From positions 186,001-250,000 of the forward strand of contig NZ_AP018694.1 in the NCBI RefSeq assembly GCF_009689585.1: a stretch of 64,000 nt of DNA, written 5' to 3'. Below the pieces are notes generated by a model, which worked only from the letters and a program-made list of their open reading frames with translations, was not told the origin of the DNA and did no database searches. This stretch comes from Aquipluma nitroreducens (GTDB taxonomy: Bacteria; Bacteroidota; Bacteroidia; Bacteroidales; Prolixibacteraceae). The position numbers and the translations under genes were made by a program. This document shows, in pieces, positions 35,062 to 42,760 of this stretch (positions are counted from its first letter, which is position 1; each line of letters opens with the position of its first letter).

Positions 35062-36396
35062 ATGAAAAAATTACTTTTACTTGCGTTAATAGTGGCTTTT
35101 ACTGCTAATCTGTATGCTCAAACATCCGACAAAAAATGGGGAGTTGGTTTGGGAGTTGGTGCTTACGGCACATTAAATAATGGCGAAATCGGCTTAATGC
35201 CCGAATTGTATCTTGGAAGATATCTAAGTCAACGATTTGACCTGATGTTAAAAGGTGATATGGGCATTTTTCGTACCAGAATGGAAAATAATCTTGATTT
35301 GGCAAATGCATTTCTGAATCTAAGATTAAAACTGTCCGATGAAAGCAAAAATTTACGTCCTTACCTTTTTGCCGGGCCGGGCTATTTGCATGACAATTCT
35401 ACATCTGCAGTTAACTTTGATCTGGGTCTGGGGGCAAAATACTATATGAGCCAGAATACTGCTTTTTATATGGAAGCAGGATATATCAGAGGTATTGAGT
35501 CAACTACCTATGATGGTATAACAGGAAGAGAAAATCTTTGGAAAGCCACCATTGGATTGGAATTTGATCTGGGTAAAACCAAAGATTCTGACATGGATGG
35601 TGTTTCAGACAAGAAAGACAACTGTCCCAACACTCCTTCCGGAGTTGCAGTTGATGCTAATGGTTGTCCGATTGATACCGATGGAGATGGTGTAGCCGAT
35701 TACATCGACGATTGCCCAACAGTTGCCGGACTAACTTCGTTAAAAGGATGTCCTGATGCTGACGGTGATGGTGTTGCTGATAAAGACGACAAATGCCCCG
35801 ACACTCCCAAAGGATGGAAAGTAGATGCTACCGGATGCCCGCTTGATCAGGATAAAGACGGAGTTGCCGATGCTATTGACAAATGTCCTGATACCCCTGA
35901 TGGAATTGATATTGACAAAGACGGTTGCCCGGTTGATACCGATGGTGATGGTGTTGCCGATTACCTGGACAAATGCCCAACTGTTGCAGGAACCAAAGAA
36001 AATAATGGTTGTCCGGTAATTGAAGAAGCTGAAACTGAAACTACATCTCCTGAAATGACAGTAGAACCTGTTTATTTTGACTATGATAAGTCGAATTATA
36101 TTTCAGGAGAAAAGAAAAAAATAGACAAACTGGTTAAGATTTTGAAAGCAGATAACAACTTGAAAGTTAATTTAACCGGGAATGCCGACAATAAAGGTAC
36201 AGCCGAATACAATATGACCCTGACTGAAAAAAGAATCGATTCTGTTGTAAAGACAATTAAATCAGATGGAATCCCGGAGAGTCGCATTTCGAAAGAAAAA
36301 GCACTTGGAGAAACAAAACCTGTCGCTAATAACGACACGGACGAAGGTCGTGCGTTGAATCGCAGAGTTACGTTTGAAATAATCAAGGTAAAATAA
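35062..36396 (+). CDS. OmpA-family protein with thrombospondin type 3 repeats
   Basis: This 444-aa protein has a signal peptide (MKKLLLLALIVAFTANLYAQ) and an N-terminal eight-stranded barrel (about 22-185). Five calcium-binding TSP3 repeats follow (DSDMDGVSDKKDNCPNTPSG, DTDGDGVADYIDDCPTVAG and so on), then an OmpA-like domain (about 335-440). The usual GHTD of the peptidoglycan-binding domain is replaced by GNAD, so binding may be altered. It is one of three OmpA proteins here. Confidence 0.88.
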   Translation: MKKLLLLALIVAFTANLYAQTSDKKWGVGLGVGAYGTLNNGEIGLMPELYLGRYLSQRFDLMLKGDMGIFRTRMENNLDLANAFLNLRLKLSDESKNLRPYLFAGPGYLHDNSTSAVNFDLGLGAKYYMSQNTAFYMEAGYIRGIESTTYDGITGRENLWKATIGLEFDLGKTKDSDMDGVSDKKDNCPNTPSGVAVDANGCPIDTDGDGVADYIDDCPTVAGLTSLKGCPDADGDGVADKDDKCPDTPKGWKVDATGCPLDQDKDGVADAIDKCPDTPDGIDIDKDGCPVDTDGDGVADYLDKCPTVAGTKENNGCPVIEEAETETTSPEMTVEPVYFDYDKSNYISGEKKKIDKLVKILKADNNLKVNLTGNADNKGTAEYNMTLTEKRIDSVVKTIKSDGIPESRISKEKALGETKPVANNDTDEGRALNRRVTFEIIKVK

Positions 36397-36414
36397 ACAA
36401 TCACTCACAATTCT

Positions 36415-36456
36415 AAAAAAAGGTTCATGTCAGTTTACGACACGAACCTTTTTTCA
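36415..36456 (+). terminator. rho-independent terminator after the OmpA/TSP3 gene
   Basis: AAGGTTCATGTC pairs with GACACGAACCTT around TTTACG-type loop bases, with A and T runs on either side (36415-36456). It lies between the OmpA/TSP3 gene and operator copy 11. Confidence 0.83.
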
Positions 36457-36473
36457 TTTCAACTATTCAGAAT

Positions 36474-36539
36474 GTGTGAATTATACAATAGATATCAAAA
36501 GTTATGTAACACTTCCGAATCGAATGTTACTCAACTTTG
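36474..36539 (+). promoter_or_regulatory. 21-bp direct-repeat operator and -7 box, copy 11 (OmpA lipoprotein)
   Basis: GTGTGAATTATACAAT begins at 36474. The first half-site is degenerate (TACAAT at 36484) and the second is perfect (TGTAAC at 36505), 21 bp apart. The TTTG of the -7 box is at 36536-36539, 26 bp after the second half-site. Confidence 0.7.
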
Positions 36540-36565
36540 AATCGTTAATCACTTAAAAAATCAAA

Positions 36566-37384
36566 ATGAAAAAAACAGTACAATTCATGGCTTTCTTATC
36601 ACTGATATTTGGCGTGACGTTAACGTCATGCGGTCCAGGCAAAAAATTAGTAAGTTCAAGAGTCAAAGTTGAAAATCTTCAAATAGACAGTGTTAATACA
36701 CATAATCAACTAGATAAGTGCAATACATTAGTTAAAAACCTGAATGATGATAAAACTTCATTGCTAAACGATAAAACTTCATTGCAAAATGAAAATATGT
36801 CGGTTGCTTATGATTTAAAGGAACTATCTACACAATCGAAAATGACTATTGCCGATCAGGCGAGGCGATTAAAAAGCCTTCAGCTTATAATTCAGGCACA
36901 AAAAGATGTGATGTCGAAGCTAAAAAATTCGATCGCTGACGCGTTGATGAATTATCAAACCGACGAGCTTTCGATTTACATTAAAGATGGTAGCGTTTAT
37001 GTCTCTCTTCAGGAAAAATTGCTATTTAAATCGGGCAGCGATGTAGTTGACCCTAAAGGAAAAGAAGCGCTGAAATCGTTGGCACAGGTTTTAAAAAATA
37101 CAAATGATATATCCGTATTGATTGAAGGACATACCGACAATATTCCGATTAAGACTAAACTATTTCAGGATAATTGGGACTTGAGCACAGCAAGAGCCAC
37201 GTCGATTGTACGTATTTTGACCACGGACAATGGCTTTGATCCAAATCGCATTACTGCAAGCGGTAAAAGCGAATTTCACCCGGTAAAAGCAAACGATACC
37301 GTTGAAGGCCGTGCCGGAAACCGCCGGACCGAAGTTATTTTATCGCCCGATCTGAAAGAACTGAATAAACTGCTGGATCAATAA
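36566..37384 (+). CDS. OmpA-family lipoprotein with coiled-coil
   Basis: This 272-aa protein has lipobox LTSC (C22) and a helical stalk (about 35-130) containing a short repeated unit (NDDKTSLLNDKTSLQNE). The OmpA/MotB-type peptidoglycan-binding domain follows (LFKSGSDVVDPKG, IEGHTDNIPI, STARATSIVRIL, GNRRTEVIL). It anchors outer membrane to wall through a periplasmic coiled coil. Confidence 0.87.
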   Translation: MKKTVQFMAFLSLIFGVTLTSCGPGKKLVSSRVKVENLQIDSVNTHNQLDKCNTLVKNLNDDKTSLLNDKTSLQNENMSVAYDLKELSTQSKMTIADQARRLKSLQLIIQAQKDVMSKLKNSIADALMNYQTDELSIYIKDGSVYVSLQEKLLFKSGSDVVDPKGKEALKSLAQVLKNTNDISVLIEGHTDNIPIKTKLFQDNWDLSTARATSIVRILTTDNGFDPNRITASGKSEFHPVKANDTVEGRAGNRRTEVILSPDLKELNKLLDQ

Positions 37385-37393
37385 GATTGAATA

Positions 37394-37459
37394 GTGTGAA
37401 TCATGTAACTCTTCTCTGGAATTGTGTAACACATTCCAGAGCTAAAGAGCTCACTTTTG
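37394..37459 (+). promoter_or_regulatory. 21-bp direct-repeat operator and -7 box, copy 12
   Basis: GTGTGAATCATGTAACT begins at 37394. TGTAAC half-sites start at 37404 and 37425. The TTTG of the -7 box is at 37456-37459, 26 bp after the second half-site. It precedes the exported proteins at 37497 and 38026. Confidence 0.8.
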
Positions 37460-37496
37460 TGATATGAAAAATAAATCAGCACTTAATATCAATTAA

Positions 37497-37991
37497 ATGA
37501 AAACGTTAAAATTACTTGTTATTGGAACCCTGCTCCTTTTTGCAGGTTCAGCAAAAGCACAAATATCGGTACATGTAAACCTCGGAACACCACCGCAATG
37601 GGGTCCATCGGGATATTCAGATGTTAGATATTATTATTTGCCAGATGTTGAGGCCTATTATGATGTTCCATCGTCGATGTTTATTTATTACAATGGCGTA
37701 ACGTGGATTCACCGCAGATCGCTTCCAACTCGCTACAGAAATTACGACCTGTATAATGGGTATAAAGTCCCAATGTCAGACTATCGCGGTGACAGGCCAT
37801 ATAATAATTTTCGCAAGCATAAAATGCAATATGCCAGGGGATATCGCGGTCAGGAGCAACATAACATAGGCCAAAGACCTGAAAGAGAAAACTATAACAA
37901 TGGAAACTATTCCAGAAACCAATCCAGTCAAAAGGCCAGTCATGGTAATAAGAAAAATGAACGTGGCCATGACAATGGCAAAAGAAAATAG
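37497..37991 (+). CDS. exported tyrosine- and arginine-rich hypothetical protein
   Basis: This 164-aa protein has a signal peptide (MKTLKLLVIGTLLLFAGSAKAQ). A conserved head PPQWGPSGYSDVRYYYLPDVEAYYDVPSSMFIYYNGVTWIHRRSLP resembles a common Bacteroidetes periplasmic protein without a name. The tail is disordered and basic (NIGQRPERENYNNGNYSRN...). Function is unknown. It is first under operator copy 12. Confidence 0.8.
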   Translation: MKTLKLLVIGTLLLFAGSAKAQISVHVNLGTPPQWGPSGYSDVRYYYLPDVEAYYDVPSSMFIYYNGVTWIHRRSLPTRYRNYDLYNGYKVPMSDYRGDRPYNNFRKHKMQYARGYRGQEQHNIGQRPERENYNNGNYSRNQSSQKASHGNKKNERGHDNGKRK

Positions 37992-38025
37992 GAAATAAGT
38001 TATACCCAAATTTAAAATCAAATCA

Positions 38026-38592
38026 ATGAAAACAAAAGTCTTTACTCTTGCATTACTTTCGCTCTTTCTCATTCTCGGAACCAATCTATCGGCTCAGAAT
38101 AAAAATTATTCTGAAAATCATGGTGGAACCTTAAACTTGGGTTTGGGTATTGGCGGATATTCAGGATATTACAATTATGTTGGGCATTCTTTGCCAGTTT
38201 TTCATATCAACTATGAATTTGACGTAGCTAATAATTTTACTTTAGCACCTTTTATCAGTTTTTCATCTTATAGAAATGGCTACTATTACAGTAATAACAA
38301 TTATTACTATCATGAAACAATTATTCCAATTGGGGTAAAGGGTACTTATTATTTTGATCAAATATTAAATGCGAATTCCGATTGGGACTTTTACCTGGCT
38401 GGTTCATTGGGATTTGCCATTATAAAGTCATCTTGGGACAATGGCTATACTGGAGATAGAAATTATTATACCAATGGGAATCCCTTATTTCTTGATTTGC
38501 ATATAGGTACCGAATATCACCTGAGCAATAAGGTGGGAATATTCCTTGATCTTTCAACCGGTGTTTCAACCGTTGGTTTGGCAATTCATTAA
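38026..38592 (+). CDS. outer-membrane beta-barrel protein
   Basis: This 188-aa protein has a signal peptide (MKTKVFTLALLSLFLILGTNLSAQ) and repeated beta-strands rich in glycine and tyrosine (GTLNLGLGIGGYSGYYNYV, IPIGVKGTYYF, LDLHIGTEYHLSNKVGIFLDLSTG). It has the PorT/OmpW-like barrel architecture of Bacteroidetes. It follows the previous gene by 34 bp and ends the stress and envelope region. Confidence 0.8.
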   Translation: MKTKVFTLALLSLFLILGTNLSAQNKNYSENHGGTLNLGLGIGGYSGYYNYVGHSLPVFHINYEFDVANNFTLAPFISFSSYRNGYYYSNNNYYYHETIIPIGVKGTYYFDQILNANSDWDFYLAGSLGFAIIKSSWDNGYTGDRNYYTNGNPLFLDLHIGTEYHLSNKVGIFLDLSTGVSTVGLAIH

Positions 38593-38673
38593 CGGTTCAA
38601 AAAATTCACAAGCGTCAAAACGAACCAAAATAAATCAAAATAAATTAATTATCATAATCTCACATCACTTACC

Positions 38674-38915
38674 GAGACCTATTTAAGTTTTTCGGAGAAT
38701 AGGTCTCGATATAGTCTCGTTTATTTTGCGAATTGGTGCATATTTTGGCACTTGGGTTAAAATAAAAAGCACTCAAATCATTAAATTTGAGTGCTTTTGG
38801 TTCAATTTAGTGTCATTTTTCCGTGACCCATCTGGAGTTTGAACGTGTCCTTATTCCGAGCTGATAATCAATATTTTACAAAGTGCTTACTTCAATAGGT
38901 CTCGATATAGTCTCG
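38674..38915. repeat. 22-bp direct repeats with an inverted copy, left edge of the mobilizable element
   Basis: AATAGGTCTCGATATAGTCTCG occurs in full at 38698-38719 and again at 38894-38915. The first copy also pairs with CGAGACCTATT at 38674-38684 to make a hairpin. The repeats bracket the terminator at 38764. They could be remnants of attachment or insertion sites at the left edge of the element. I see no gene in 38593-39045. Confidence 0.5.
38764..38797. terminator. bidirectional terminator hairpin
   Basis: AAAAGCACTCAAAT and ATTTGAGTGCTTTT form a perfect 14-bp stem with a 6-nt loop. A/T runs at both bases allow it to act in both directions. It lies between the chromosomal barrel gene and the mobile element. 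Confidence 0.8.
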
Positions 38916-39045
38916 ACTGATATTCAATTCATTACAATGCAAATATACACAAAAAATATTGAAATAGTTGGGTAATGTGGTAGAAAGAGTCCCAGAAACT
39001 TTATGACTTCCAGAACTCTAAATGGACTTTTCTAAATTCAGAATT

Positions 39046-39750
39046 CTATTTCTTGATTATCTTTACCGATTGTTTGTTTATAATTAAGAGATAATGTCCG
39101 GAAACTTGCTTGCTAATGTCAACTTCTTCCTGCTTTGAATACGTCGATTTTTTCATAATTAGTTTACCATTATCAGAATATATAGCAATAGTTGACTTTT
39201 TCATAATTAGTTTACCATTATCAGAATATATAGCAATAGTTGACTTTTTAGTTTCAGGTAATCCTTCAATCGTAATAATTCCGCTTGTGGGATTTGGGTA
39301 AACTTTTATCAAATCACTCATGTAGATAACTTCACTATTAACCGGGAACCCTACCTTCATTATGATAGAATTAGAAACAGCAGTTAATGGATTGGCACAA
39401 GGATTATTGGATGTTAGATGACACGATACGATTTGTCCATCCAATAATGTTGATGTGGAATAATTTGGGCTACTATTTCCAACAATAACGCCGTTTATGC
39501 TCCATTGAAAACTTGGTGTTGTACCACCATTTACCGGATTGGTTGTAAATGCAACTAACTGCCCCAAGGTAATTATTGAAGCTGGTGTTGCAATAATACT
39601 AACACTTGGTATAACAGATGAACTAATGATTACCGATGCACTTCCCTGAGTTCCCCAACCACAACTACTGCTGTATGGCCTAACAACAGTATTTTGGCTA
39701 TTTGGGGCATTTATCCTTTTCTGTGGACTGACACATTTGATCGACGCCAT
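39046..39750 (-). pseudogene. fragment of a secreted protein with type IX secretion sorting tail
   Basis: The 234-aa frame has no signal peptide. It has a PKD/Ig-like segment (IIATPASIITLGQLVAFTTNPVNGGTTPSFQWSINGVIVG...) and a C-terminal type A sorting domain (LIKVYPNPTSGIITIEGL...GHYLLIINKQSVKIIKK). The parent must have been much larger, because such tails sit on surface enzymes or adhesins. The fragment lies next to a truncated coupling-protein gene, so a rearrangement probably joined both. A tandem 48-bp duplication sits in the tail. Confidence 0.75.
39151..39246 (-). repeat. perfect tandem 48-bp duplication inside the sorting tail
   Basis: Copies at 39151-39198 and 39199-39246 are identical. 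In the protein this doubles KKSTIAIYSDNGKLIM, inserting one extra 16-residue unit into the beta-sandwich of the sorting domain. It is a recent replication slip, consistent with loss of constraint. Confidence 0.9.
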
Positions 39751-39768
39751 TATTTCCTGGTGGCCAGC

Positions 39769-40200
39769 TTATCGGTTAAGTGCTGCTTTGAGATTTATCA
39801 CCGCAGTTATTTCATGGATCACGGTTGTTGCCAACTCCGATGTCTTTATTTTCAACAGTAAGGTCAGGTAACTTGTAAAATAAATCAGCAGTCCGGTGAT
39901 GATATTAGCAAATGCCGTTTTATAATTCAACTTATTGTCTTTTCTACCTCTTGCACCCAACAGGGAGATAAGCAGAAAGCCTAAAGCGATGAACTTAGAT
40001 TTATGAAAACTTCCAAACAATCCTGTGCTGCAAATATTGCCCAGTAAGCGGTCGCTGAGTTGATTGCTCAATCCCCACTCTTGGAAAGCAACGTAACTGT
40101 AATAATAAAAATGGATCACTAATATTATAATGCTAATTAGCCTGGTCATATCCAGAATTTTCCTCATCGCCTGTTCGTTCTCCCCTGTCTGGATTGTCAT
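39769..40200 (-). pseudogene. truncated type IV coupling protein (Bacteroidetes MobC/TraG type), N-terminus only
   Basis: The 143 residues match the start of the coupling protein of Bacteroidetes conjugation systems: NEQAMRKILDMTRLISIIILVIHFYYYSY, NTGLFGSFHKSKFIALGFLLISLLGARGRKD, then two membrane helices. The Walker-type ATPase region that should follow (several hundred residues) is gone. After about residue 120 the sequence no longer matches the family. The ATPase of the coupling step is therefore missing, so the element cannot recruit its DNA to a transfer channel by itself. It lies 32 bp after the relaxase gene. Confidence 0.75.
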
Positions 40201-40232
40201 AGTTTTAAGATTTTATTGTCTGTTATTGCTTG

Positions 40233-41537
40233 CTATTGATTGTTATTCAGATTTTTCCTCCTCCTCTTTTTCCTTTTCCTTTTTAATTGGTAAGGCAGGT
40301 AATTTGATGTCTGCTCCGCTTGCATCAAGTTATCCAATAAATTTTCAATTTCTTTGAAAGGTGCAGCAATCTGCATGGCATTTGGATGTGCCTTGGTTTC
40401 TGCCTCAGCGGCGTTAGCCTGAAGCTGTAACCCAATAGGTTCCTGAGCTGAATACGAAGGCAACTTCTGCTCAGGAACTGCTTTTTGCTGGCAACGTTCC
40501 TGAATGGCTTTTGCACTATACTGTTTCCCTAACGCACTCCCGTTGAATACGCATTTAGTCTGGTGATCAACGTATGTAATTCCATAAATCAAACCTGTAT
40601 TACTTTTGCGCTGGGCGACATGAATACCCTGTTTTTCCAATGCCTTTATCAATTTATGAAGAGTTACCTTTTCCCTCGTTAATATCATATCAATGGCATT
40701 CTTAATCCGTGCTTTGTGTGGCATCCTCTTCGATTCATTTTCCTTAAACTTCTCTTCCAAAAATTTAAGGGTTGGTTGGTTGTAAAACGTACTTGCCTTG
40801 ATTGGCACGCCAATGGGATTTCCGTCAGCATCCAGTATCCGGTAGAGCAAACCGTTGTGCTGGTATACTCTCGAATTTTCACCACCTCGTTCAGCCATTA
40901 CATTGTATTGTTTGAGCACAGCATTTAGCTCCGGAAGGTTGGTATAACGGTACTGGCTTAACACCGATTCCAATACATTTTGTATGGCCATTTTGGTCTG
41001 GGACTTACCATACAACACCTTAGCAAGTGATACCGGCTTTAGCAGATATTGTTCCTGCTTTCTTTGTGATTCAGCATTAATCAGGCCGAACTCTTTTTCA
41101 ATGATTTTCCGCGCTGGTTCCGACTTTCGAATACCCAGATGATGCAAGTCAATCCGCTTGCCATCTGCCTCAATATTTGTGGTCACCAAATGAATATGTG
41201 GATGCCCTGCATCGTGATGTTGATAGACCAGATAAGGCTGTTTTCCGAAGCCGATTTTATCCATGTAAGTCTCTACGATAGCCATTAACTTTTCCTTCGA
41301 GAAATGACTTTCGGAAGGATGAAAATTCAGGGAAATATGAACACTGTTTCGTGTCACATTTTCGTTCAGTTCCAACTGTTTCAAAAGACGGTTCATCTTC
41401 ATAGTAAGGCTCATTTTATCATGATCAACCGGATAATTTCCTACCCCGATGCACTCCGCCATACCGACCTTCACCTTGTTCTCATTGTAATTGAAAATAC
41501 GGTGAATGGAGTGTCCCGATTTGATTACTGTAACCAT
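40233..41537 (-). CDS. MobB/BmgA-type relaxase
   Basis: This 434-aa relaxase (PF03432 family) nicks one strand at oriT and pilots it. It has the metal-binding histidine motif HHDAGHPHIH (107-116) and NSVHISLNFHPSE upstream. The likely catalytic tyrosine lies in the N-terminus (Y17 in RIFNYNENK or Y35 in GVGNYPV). The C-terminal half is helical and basic, ending in lysine/arginine-rich sequence. Its start overlaps the upstream accessory gene by 13 bp. Confidence 0.87.
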   Translation of the reverse strand: MVTVIKSGHSIHRIFNYNENKVKVGMAECIGVGNYPVDHDKMSLTMKMNRLLKQLELNENVTRNSVHISLNFHPSESHFSKEKLMAIVETYMDKIGFGKQPYLVYQHHDAGHPHIHLVTTNIEADGKRIDLHHLGIRKSEPARKIIEKEFGLINAESQRKQEQYLLKPVSLAKVLYGKSQTKMAIQNVLESVLSQYRYTNLPELNAVLKQYNVMAERGGENSRVYQHNGLLYRILDADGNPIGVPIKASTFYNQPTLKFLEEKFKENESKRMPHKARIKNAIDMILTREKVTLHKLIKALEKQGIHVAQRKSNTGLIYGITYVDHQTKCVFNGSALGKQYSAKAIQERCQQKAVPEQKLPSYSAQEPIGLQLQANAAEAETKAHPNAMQIAAPFKEIENLLDNLMQAEQTSNYLPYQLKRKRKKRRRKNLNNNQ

Positions 41538-41914
41538 GATTCCGCTATTTTTTGAACATGCTTTTTGATCTCGTCCACCTTGTTGATGAGTGTCTTTTTC
41601 TCCACTTCATAAGCGATCAGCCAGCTTCTGAATTCAGTAATCTGGTTAAGCGTATTCAGTCGTTTTACCGCCTGGTTGAAGTTGTTCCCGATGTGGTTCA
41701 GCTCTGCTCGTAGTAGAACAATTTCTGCCATAAAGTCATCTACCGATTGGTTACGGTATGTGCTTACCATTGGCTTATCAAAAAGCTTACGACGAGCATA
41801 ATCACTTAATTTCCGACATGAACTCGCCTTCCATTTTCGTTCAATTTTCACATACTCTTCGGGCGTTAATCGCAGCCCGATGATGCGTGTCCGGTTTGAA
41901 TTCTCTCTTCCCAT
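41525..41914 (-). CDS. MobC/BmgB-type relaxosome accessory protein
   Basis: This 129-aa protein has a ribbon-helix-helix-like N-terminus (RTRIIGLRLTPEEYVKIERKWK) and the MobC-type helix LLRAELNHIGNNFNQAVKRLN. It binds oriT and helps the relaxase. It is directly upstream of, and overlapping, the relaxase gene, with the presumptive oriT just before its start. Confidence 0.87.
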   Translation of the reverse strand: MGRENSNRTRIIGLRLTPEEYVKIERKWKASSCRKLSDYARRKLFDKPMVSTYRNQSVDDFMAEIVLLRAELNHIGNNFNQAVKRLNTLNQITEFRSWLIAYEVEKKTLINKVDEIKKHVQKIAESWLQ

Positions 41915-41960
41915 TTCATCACTTTTTTAAGTTTTCAAACTCAATTTATCATATCAGTGT

Positions 41961-42060
41961 CCCCGCCCACGAGTTTCGAGTGTGGGGCGGCAAGATCCGG
42001 TTGTTTAACAACCGTTCATCTTGCCGATTGCAGGAACGTGGCAATCTCCCAACTTTTAAA
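41961..42060. other. candidate origin of transfer (oriT)
   Basis: The stretch right before the mobC start has a compound hairpin. GGCAAGAT (41989-41996) pairs with ATCTTGCC (42018-42025), enclosing CGGTTG/CAACCG. A neighbouring G/C-rich imperfect repeat lies at 41961-41990 (CCCCGCCCAC and GTGTGGGGCGG). Position and structure suit an oriT of a Bacteroidetes mobilizable element. The nick site is not identified. The remaining stretch to 42540 shows no gene. Confidence 0.5.
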
Positions 42061-42540
42061 ATGTCCTCTGTACTTTAAAATTAGCACCAACCACTTTTTA
42101 GATATCTCATAACTATTTGTCAAGTCTGCCATCTTATATTCCTGTTTTTTTTCTGTATTTGTAATTTTTTATCATAATTTATGCATTAAATATTCTCTAC
42201 ATCTACCTGGAATTTTAGATACAATTTGATTCAATCTCATTTCTGACTTTTTACACACATTTTCAATCAATTATTCAGACCTGTACGCAAAGCTAAATAG
42301 ACGACATGGGCTTTACCTAACCTCACTATATTTTGATTAGGATGGTTTGAATAGAGGGAACTAACTTTATTGTGTAAATTTTCATTCATTAACATGGGTG
42401 AAAATGTTGCTGGCAAATGACGCAGACAGCGTTTAATGTTGGCATGGAAATGATGGGTTAGAAAAACGTTATCGAGAAGATTGACCAGGTAGCTAAAAAC
42501 AGGGGAACCGGTTTTTGCAGTCCATAGCAGGAGGCGAGTG

Positions 42541-42702
42541 ATGGGAAACAGAGAGATTGAGAGGATACCACCTGACAAAGCAGTGGAACTTTTAAAAGAA
42601 GATGGGATTGAAGTTACAGAAGAACAGGCACAGACTATCCTGATTTTTTTATACGAAATGGCCGACATTGTAGTTGATCAATACATGGCTAAACCGGCAT
42701 AA
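42541..42702 (+). CDS. small protein upstream of the recombinase
   Basis: This 53-aa acidic protein (MGNREIERIPPDKAVELLKEDG, then IEVTEEQAQTILIFLYEMAD) is preceded by AGGAGG eight bases before the ATG, a ribosome site stronger than most here. It lies about 58 bp before the recombinase gene. Similar short proteins accompany serine recombinases of Bacteroidetes mobile elements. It may be a recombination factor, but no function is established. Confidence 0.7.
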   Translation: MGNREIERIPPDKAVELLKEDGIEVTEEQAQTILIFLYEMADIVVDQYMAKPA

Positions 42703-42760
42703 TTTTGTAAATTTACGGGGATAAGTTGTTGCATTAGTTCCACCCTTTTATTATCAAATT

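Noticed and set aside
38823-38870. tRNA-like 3' end (GTGACCC...TTTGAAC)
   Set aside because: The T-arm does not pair and no anticodon arm can be folded. It is at most a decayed site.
42267-42668. Open minus-strand frame of 133 codons upstream of the recombinase
   Set aside because: It is antisense to the small gene at 42541, with no family pattern or ribosome site.
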